From an uncultured Eubacteriales bacterium (lineage in GTDB: Bacteria; Bacillota; Clostridia; Oscillospirales; Acutalibacteraceae), in assembly GCA_900317215.1 (NCBI GenBank), contig ONFW01000028.1, forward strand, positions 1 through 19,901: DNA of 19,901 nt, in the 5' to 3' direction. Under the pieces are notes generated by a model. That model was not told the DNA's origin. It ran no database searches and worked only from the letters and a program-made list of their open reading frames with translations. Shown here piece by piece: positions 16,131 through 19,901 of this stretch. A program made the translations under genes and the position numbers. The stretch's first letter is position 1; every line of letters begins with the position of its first letter.

Positions 16131-16583
16131 ATGAAGATCGCAGTAGCCGCCGATCACGGCGCATTTGAGCTTAAGGAGTCGATAAAAAAGCATCTTGAAG
16201 AAAAGGGGATAGAGTATGAGGATTTCGGCTGCTATTCTAAGGAGTCGGTCGACTATCCCAGATTTGCATATAAGGCGGCAAGGGCTGTGGCGGATAAAAA
16301 ATGCGATTTTGGCGTTATCTGCTGCACAACAGGTCTTGGCGTATCCATGGCTGCAAATAAGGTAAAGGGTATACGAGCTGCGGTATGCACCAATGAAATG
16401 CTCGCAGAAATGACAAGACGTCACAATAACGCCAACGTCATCTGTATGGGTCAGAACGTGGTTTCCTTTGAGCTTGCCGACAGGCTGGTGGATATTTTTA
16501 TCTCCACCGAATTTGAAGGCGGCAGACATGAGCGAAGGGTCAATCTCCTTTCAGATATCGAGGAGGGCAGGGATATTTCCTGA
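16131..16583 (+). CDS. rpiB: Ribose-5-phosphate isomerase B
   Basis: RpiB interconverts ribose 5-phosphate and ribulose 5-phosphate in the pentose phosphate pathway. The 150 residues carry AADHGAFELK (6-15; substrate-binding D8, H9), the catalytic-loop VICCTTGLGVSMAANK (62-77; C65 in the place of the catalytic cysteine, with T-T where many have G-T) and TRRHNNANV (95-103; H98). The closely related galactose-6-phosphate isomerase LacAB also uses this fold, but no lac cluster is present. AAGGAG 9 bases before the ATG fixes the start. It lies 80 bp after the nuclease gene; no clear promoter was seen in the gap, so it may be read through. Two terminators follow. Confidence 0.93.
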   Translation: MKIAVAADHGAFELKESIKKHLEEKGIEYEDFGCYSKESVDYPRFAYKAARAVADKKCDFGVICCTTGLGVSMAANKVKGIRAAVCTNEMLAEMTRRHNNANVICMGQNVVSFELADRLVDIFISTEFEGGRHERRVNLLSDIEEGRDIS

Positions 16584-16594
16584 GATAACAGAAA

Positions 16595-16638
16595 AAGGCG
16601 GCAGAACTCTTTTTTACGGGTTCCGCCGCCTTATTTTT
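16595..16638. terminator. Terminator after rpiB, usable from both sides
   Basis: AAGGCGGC (16595-16602) pairs with GCCGCCTT (16625-16632), with GAAC/GTTC pairing inside, followed by ATTTTT on the plus strand. On the minus strand the stem is followed by TTTTTC, so it may also stop transcription coming from sigG and the Cys-rich gene. Confidence 0.85.
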
Positions 16639-16646
16639 CAGCCTTC

Positions 16647-16678
16647 AGGTATGGGATTCTCCTTCATACCTTATTTTT
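16647..16678 (+). terminator. Second, backup terminator after rpiB
   Basis: AGGTATG (16647-16653) pairs with CATACCT (16665-16671), with GGA/TCC inside, followed by TATTTTT. It sits 8 bases after the first terminator, giving tandem stops between converging transcripts. Confidence 0.65.
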
Positions 16679-16754
16679 CCTGCCCGTTAACGAACAAACA
16701 TGAGCTGCAGGTCAAGAGCAAGGGTTATTCTTGAAAGCCGTTTTATTGCTTTGT

Positions 16755-16904
16755 TCAGCAGCCGCAGCCACAGCCGTTGTTGTCACAGCCGCAGCCGTTG
16801 TTTCCGCAGCCGCAGCCACCGTTGCCGCCGCAGCAGCAGAGGATTATGATAAGAATGAGTACCCAGCCGCAGCTTCCGTTACCGAAAAAGTTATTGTTAC
16901 ACAT
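16755..16904 (-). CDS. 49-residue cysteine- and glycine-rich small membrane protein
   Basis: The minus strand encodes 49 residues, 12 of them cysteine. The start MCNNNFFGNGSC is followed by a short hydrophobic segment WVLILIIIL (14-22), a CCC triplet (23-25), and a tail of G-C dipeptides broken by N-N pairs (GCGCGNN, GCGCDNN, GCGCGC). GGAGG lies 9 bases before the ATG at 16904 (a second ATG at 16911 is too close to it and stops after four codons). It begins 69 bp after the sigG stop on the same strand. It resembles small high-cysteine proteins that databases label 'chorion class high-cysteine HCB protein' in Clostridia; that name is by composition only. A spore-coat, metal-binding or membrane role is possible. 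The long Ala/Val-rich plus-strand frame here is its shadow. Confidence 0.75.
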   Translation of the reverse strand: MCNNNFFGNGSCGWVLILIIILCCCGGNGGCGCGNNGCGCDNNGCGCGC

Positions 16905-16972
16905 AAGACATTTCCTCCTTTGATTGATTACATTCCATATTACGCAGAGAAAATGAAAGTGTTACAGAAAGC

Positions 16973-17758
16973 TTACTCCAGCTCTTTTTTGATCCTTTTC
17001 AGCGCTGCTTTTTCAAGCCGTGATACCTGAGCCTGACTTATCCCTATTTCATCGGCCACCTCCACCTGAGTCCTGCCTCTGAGATAACGAAGGGCAAGGA
17101 TCCTTTTTTCTCTTTCTCCAAGAGCCTTGAAAGCCTCCCTCATAGCTATCTCATCGAGCCAGCTTTTGTCGTCGTTAGTATCTCCTATCTGATCCATGAC
17201 ATAGATCGTGTCGGTACCGTCGGAATAGACAGGCTCATAAAGGGACACAGGCTCTACTATCGCTTCAAGCGCGATTACAACATTTTCCTTTGGAGTATCT
17301 ATCAGCCCGGCGATCTCCTCAACTGTCGGCTCTCTGTTGTGAGCGCTCAGGAACTGTTCCTTAGCCTGCATTGCCCTGTAAGCAGTATCTCTCAGAGAAC
17401 GGCTCACCCTTACTGTGCTGTGATCCCTGAGATGTCTTTTTACCTCTCCGATTATCATAGGAACGCCGTATGTCGAAAAGCGGACGTCCATGCTGCAGTC
17501 GAAGTTGTCAATAGCCTTTATCAGTCCTATACAGCCAACCTGAAACAGATCGTCAGGGTTTTCTCCTCTGCCTGAAAACCTGCTCACCACGCTGAGTACA
17601 AGCCTCAGATTGCCGTTTATCATTTCTTCTCTTGCCCTTTTGCTTTCCTCCGGCGTTCCGGAGCGTATGATCCTCAGCAGCTCCTGCTTTCTTTTTTCAC
17701 TCAGCACAGGAAGCTCAGAGGTATTGACGCCGCATATCTCGACCTTATTAAAAAGCAC
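16973..17758 (-). CDS. sigG: RNA polymerase sporulation sigma factor SigG
   Basis: SigG drives late gene expression in the forespore. The 261 residues show the SigG-specific start KVEICGVNTSELPVL (5-19), region 2 (about 68-111: DDLFQVGCIGLIKAIDNFD, then VRFSTYGVPMIIGEVKRHLR), region 3 (about 140-190) and the region 4 helix-turn-helix TQVEVADEIGISQAQVSRLE near 231-250. The start is GTG with GGAGGG 7 bases upstream; no better ATG exists. Unlike B. subtilis, spoIIGA and sigE do not precede it. A terminator for the ferredoxin gene lies just upstream, so sigG needs its own promoter; GTATT-N18-AATAATA on the minus strand (about 17787-17816) loosely resembles a sigma-G site, which would fit autoregulation, but this is weak. 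Confidence 0.95.
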   Translation of the reverse strand: MLFNKVEICGVNTSELPVLSEKRKQELLRIIRSGTPEESKRAREEMINGNLRLVLSVVSRFSGRGENPDDLFQVGCIGLIKAIDNFDCSMDVRFSTYGVPMIIGEVKRHLRDHSTVRVSRSLRDTAYRAMQAKEQFLSAHNREPTVEEIAGLIDTPKENVVIALEAIVEPVSLYEPVYSDGTDTIYVMDQIGDTNDDKSWLDEIAMREAFKALGEREKRILALRYLRGRTQVEVADEIGISQAQVSRLEKAALKRIKKELE

Positions 17759-17765
17759 AGATGAC

Positions 17766-17770
17766 CCTCC
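17766..17770 (-). promoter_or_regulatory. Ribosome binding site fixing the GTG start of sigG
   Basis: GGAGG on the minus strand lies 7 bases before GTG at 17758, and the encoded N-terminus is the conserved SigG start, so the non-ATG initiation is well supported. Confidence 0.8.
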
Positions 17771-17814
17771 GTTATATTATTTGAGGTTATTATTGTCATT
17801 CTGTGCCGGTATAA

Positions 17815-17847
17815 TACAAAAAGCCGGTATGTTTCCATACCGGCTTT
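17815..17847 (-). terminator. Terminator of the ferredoxin gene
   Basis: A perfect 12-bp stem (17820-17831 with 17836-17847) closes on a four-base loop that is GAAA on the minus strand, followed by TTTTTGTATT. It lies 20 bases after the ferredoxin stop and insulates sigG from the ferredoxin promoter. Confidence 0.9.
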
Positions 17848-17866
17848 CGTAATTCTTTTGTTCGGA

Positions 17867-18037
17867 TCAACCCTCAGCGGGTGCTCCAACAGGACATACA
17901 CCTGCACAAGCGCCGCAATCGAGGCAAGCGTCTGCGTCTATCTCGTACTTGCCGTCGCCCTCAGCAATAGCGCCTGCAGGACATTCTGCAGCACAAGCAC
18001 CGCAGGAGATGCAATCGTCGGAAATTTTATAAGCCAT
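17867..18037 (-). CDS. Clostridial-type 2[4Fe-4S] ferredoxin
   Basis: This 56-residue protein is a low-potential electron carrier. It has both classic cluster motifs: CISCGACAAECP (9-20) and CLDCGACAGVCP (38-49), each C-x2-C-x2-C-x3-C-P, with the short spacing typical of clostridial ferredoxins. In anaerobes such ferredoxins take electrons from pyruvate:ferredoxin oxidoreductase and pass them to hydrogenase or Rnf-type complexes. GGAGG 7 bases before the ATG, a strong promoter 33 bases upstream and a strong terminator make it a monocistronic, probably highly expressed gene. Confidence 0.97.
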   Translation of the reverse strand: MAYKISDDCISCGACAAECPAGAIAEGDGKYEIDADACLDCGACAGVCPVGAPAEG

Positions 18038-18069
18038 AAAAAAGCCTCCTTTGTTTTATTATTTAGTCA

Positions 18070-18098
18070 ATTATAACACAACTGCTTTGAATAATCAA
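18070..18098 (-). promoter_or_regulatory. Sigma-A-type promoter of the ferredoxin gene
   Basis: On the minus strand TTGATT (18093-18098), a 17-bp spacer and a perfect TATAAT (18070-18075) lead into a ~30-base leader ending in AAAGGAGG. Confidence 0.8.
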
Positions 18099-18191
18099 GA
18101 TTTTTTTCTCATTAAAAACCATTAATAATAAAAAGAGAAGGCAGATGCTGACACAGGAAAATATTGTTTTAATGAAATTTTTAAAAGTGTA

Positions 18192-18220
18192 TTTACTTTT
18201 ATACTTTGATATGATAAAAT
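18192..18220 (+). promoter_or_regulatory. Probable promoter of the yerC-like gene
   Basis: TTTACT (18192-18197), a 17-bp spacer and TAAAAT (18215-18220) lie about 38 bases before the ATG in a very AT-rich stretch. The -35 is weak. Between this and the divergent ferredoxin promoter only a spaced 9-bp inverted repeat was noticed. Confidence 0.5.
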
Positions 18221-18258
18221 GTTATAGCAGTAAAATAAAAGCCGTAGGAGGCTAAGAA

Positions 18259-18570
18259 ATGAACACCAAGCTTAAAAATGAAAATACAGACTTATTATTC
18301 AAGGCTATTCTTACCCTGAAAACCGTAGATGAATGTTATGCTTTTTTTGATGATCTGTGTACCGTACCTGAGCTGAAGGCAATGTCGCAGCGTTATGCTG
18401 TTGCGAGAATGCTCGATGAGGGAGAGATATATACCAAGATCGTTGACCAGACAGGAGCAAGCACTGCAACGATCAGCCGTGTTAACAGAGCGCTCAATTA
18501 CGGCAGCGACGGATATGCGCTGACAATAGAGCGACTGAAGGAAAACGGCAGCGAGGGAGGCACAAAGTGA
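18259..18570 (+). CDS. YerC/YecD family TrpR-like DNA-binding protein
   Basis: This 103-residue protein is of the TrpR superfamily YerC/YecD group, helical DNA-binding proteins whose target is not known. The pattern FDDLCTVPELKAMSQRYAVA (30-49) is followed by the helix-turn-helix YTKIVDQTGASTATISRVNR (58-77) and LNYG (79-82), all typical. Length is normal for the family. GGAGG 7 bases before the ATG gives a strong start. The following methyltransferase gene begins with a GTG overlapping its last 4 bases. The TrpR name rests on fold; nothing here points to tryptophan genes. Confidence 0.92.
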   Translation: MNTKLKNENTDLLFKAILTLKTVDECYAFFDDLCTVPELKAMSQRYAVARMLDEGEIYTKIVDQTGASTATISRVNRALNYGSDGYALTIERLKENGSEGGTK

Positions 18571-19322
18571 GCCCGGATCCGTATTCATATTTTGCAGAGT
18601 TCTATGATGCGCTGACACAGAATGTCGGTTATGATAAAAGAGCCGATATGCTCATGGAGCTGTTCAAACGTCATTCGCATGAGCCGGGGCTGACCCTTGA
18701 CCTTGCCTGCGGAACAGGAAGTCTTACTCTGGAGCTGTGCAAAAGGGGAGTAGATGCTTTCGGAGCCGATGCATCGTCTGAAATGCTCTCAATAGCTCAG
18801 CAGAAATTTGCAGAGGACGGCAGACAAACCTTGTTTTTGTGTCAGAAAATGCAGGAGCTTACCCTTTACGGCAGTATTCATACCTGTGTCTGTACGCTCG
18901 ATAGTATAAATCATCTTCCGTCTGCCGGCGATGTTGTGCGCTCCTTCAAAAGAATTGCCTGCTATCTTGAAGATGACGGGCTTTTTGTTTTTGACTGCAA
19001 TACCGTATATAAGCACAAGCATATCCTCGGAAACAACTGCTTCATTTATGATACTGAGGGTGTGTTCTGCGCATGGCAGAATGATTATTTTGAATCTGAC
19101 AACAGGGTGCTCATTACCCTTGATTTCTTTGAGCCTGCAGGAAAGCTGTACAGACGCAGCACCGAGCAGTTTTCTGAGATCGCCTACACCCGCGCTCAGA
19201 TGAAGGATATGCTTGCTCAGGCAGGCATGTATATTGAGGCTGTATATGACGAGGAGGGTTTTTCCGAGCCCGGAGAAACCGCTCAGCGTGAGATCTATGT
19301 AGTAAGGAAGGTAAAAACATGA
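18567..19322 (+). CDS. Class I SAM-dependent methyltransferase
   Basis: This 251-residue protein has the AdoMet-binding motif I LDLACGTGSLTLEL (44-57), an acidic residue at the end of strand 2 (D68 in GADASSEML), and a motif IV-like CVCTLDSINHL. It starts YSYFAEFYDALTQNVGYDKR, a common opening of small-molecule methyltransferases of the Methyltransf_11/25 type. The substrate is unknown. The start is GTG, overlapping the regulator's TGA (GTGA), with GGGAGG 6-7 bases upstream, and the stop overlaps the ATG of hslO (ATGA). Both junctions imply coupled translation of the three genes. Confidence 0.9.
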   Translation: MSPDPYSYFAEFYDALTQNVGYDKRADMLMELFKRHSHEPGLTLDLACGTGSLTLELCKRGVDAFGADASSEMLSIAQQKFAEDGRQTLFLCQKMQELTLYGSIHTCVCTLDSINHLPSAGDVVRSFKRIACYLEDDGLFVFDCNTVYKHKHILGNNCFIYDTEGVFCAWQNDYFESDNRVLITLDFFEPAGKLYRRSTEQFSEIAYTRAQMKDMLAQAGMYIEAVYDEEGFSEPGETAQREIYVVRKVKT

Positions 19323-19901
19323 GCAAGGACAGGATAATTCGCTGCATAACCTCCGACGGCGCAGTAATGGCGTGCGCTGCGGATACCTCAGAGCTTGTAT
19401 ATAAGGGGGCGAGGATACATCTCACCTCTCCTGCGGCAAGCGCGGCTCTGGGCAGGCTGCTTACGGCGGCTGCAATAATGGGCGCTCAGCTCAAGCAGGA
19501 CAATGCAAGCGTGACCCTGCGGATCAAGGGGGACGACAGTGAGGCAGGGGCGGTCATAGCGGTCGCCGACAGCAAGGGCAATGTTAAGGGCTATGTTCAG
19601 AATCCCGATTGTCCCACCGAGTATTATCCGAACGGCAAGATAAACGTATCAAAGGCTGTGGGAAAGACCGGTATACTTAATGTAATGCGTGACTACGGCA
19701 CCGGTGAGCCTTATATCGGACAGGTTCCTCTCGTTTCCGGTGAGATAGCGGAGGATATTACCGGCTATTATGCAACAAGCGAGCAGATACCGACGGTCTG
19801 TGCATTAGGCGTTCTGCTTGATAAGGAGGATCATCAGGTGCTTCTTGCGGGAGGTCTGCTCATTCAGCTTCTTCCCGGAGCAGGCGAGGATACTATAGAC
19901 A
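19319..19901 (+). CDS. hslO: Hsp33 redox-regulated chaperonin HslO (3' end missing)
   Basis: Hsp33 is a cytoplasmic holdase switched on by oxidation of a zinc-cysteine switch. The first 194 residues are visible. The N-terminal domain is well conserved: DRIIRCITSDGAVMACAADT (4-23), SPAASAALGRLLTAAAIMG (37-55), then GNVKGYVQNP, GILNVMRDYG, GQVPLVSGEIAEDI and YYATSEQIPT. The linker and the C-terminal CxC...CxxC redox domain lie past the window edge, so the switch cannot be checked. GGAAGG about 7 bases before the ATG and the 4-bp overlap with the methyltransferase gene fix the start. Confidence 0.95.
   Translation, partial: MSKDRIIRCITSDGAVMACAADTSELVYKGARIHLTSPAASAALGRLLTAAAIMGAQLKQDNASVTLRIKGDDSEAGAVIAVADSKGNVKGYVQNPDCPTEYYPNGKINVSKAVGKTGILNVMRDYGTGEPYIGQVPLVSGEIAEDITGYYATSEQIPTVCALGVLLDKEDHQVLLAGGLLIQLLPGAGEDTID

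Noticed and set aside
16731..17030. A 99-codon plus-strand frame rich in Ala and Val across the sigG-rpiB gap
   Set aside because: It is the opposite-strand shadow of the Cys-Gly codons of the small protein at 16755-16904, lacks a good ribosome site and overlaps the end of sigG.
18145..18255. 36-codon frame just before the yerC-like gene
   Set aside because: It spans that gene's promoter and ribosome site, has only a weak ribosome site of its own and shows no motif; AT-rich chance frame.

Overview
The window looks like chromosome from an anaerobic, spore-forming (or formerly spore-forming) Firmicute of the Ruminococcus/Oscillospiraceae type. The basis is a complete sporulation sigma factor (SigG), TepA next to an FtsK/SpoIIIE translocase as in Bacillus and Clostridia, a clostridial 2[4Fe-4S] ferredoxin, formate-tetrahydrofolate ligase, a two-gene SufBC-type Fe-S system of the kind found in anaerobes, strong GGAGG ribosome binding sites and moderate GC. 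Genus level is inference. No rRNA, tRNA, CRISPR array, IS element or phage gene was seen.

Layout. (1) 1-1639, plus strand: the end of a NifU-like scaffold gene and, 4 bp later, a GGGtGRT-family gene, closed by a bidirectional terminator. (2) 1721-11588, minus strand, read right to left: sufC and sufB-like (one-base overlap), an SGNH hydrolase, a small PF06541 membrane protein, tepA, uppP, ftsK/spoIIIE and htpG. Hairpins after the hydrolase, uppP and ftsK suggest more than one transcription unit. (3) 11589-12069, a 481-bp divergent control region. It holds a good sufC promoter backed by six helically phased A/T tracts, two tandem 32-bp direct repeats, a weak 28-codon ORF and a good fhs promoter. 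(4) 12070-16583, plus strand: fhs, tsaE, tsaB, a PD-(D/E)XK nuclease-like gene in the place usually held by rimI, and rpiB, ending in tandem terminators. (5) 16755-18037, minus strand: ferredoxin with its own promoter and terminator, sigG (GTG start), then a 49-residue protein with 12 cysteines. (6) 18259 to the end, plus strand: a YerC/TrpR-like regulator, a methyltransferase and hslO, joined by 4-bp overlaps; hslO runs off the window.

Themes. Iron-sulfur chemistry recurs: a NifU-like scaffold with the uncharacterised GGGtGRT partner, a minimal SufBC pair and a ferredoxin. Proteostasis (HtpG, Hsp33, TepA), sporulation and DNA segregation (SigG, FtsK/SpoIIIE), lipid-carrier recycling (UppP), one-carbon metabolism (Fhs) and the tRNA t6A modification (TsaE, TsaB) make up the rest. 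The most interesting items are the NifU-like/GGGtGRT pair, the cysteine-rich mini-protein beside sigG, the nuclease inside the tsaEB unit, and the unusual architecture of the sufC-fhs intergenic region.
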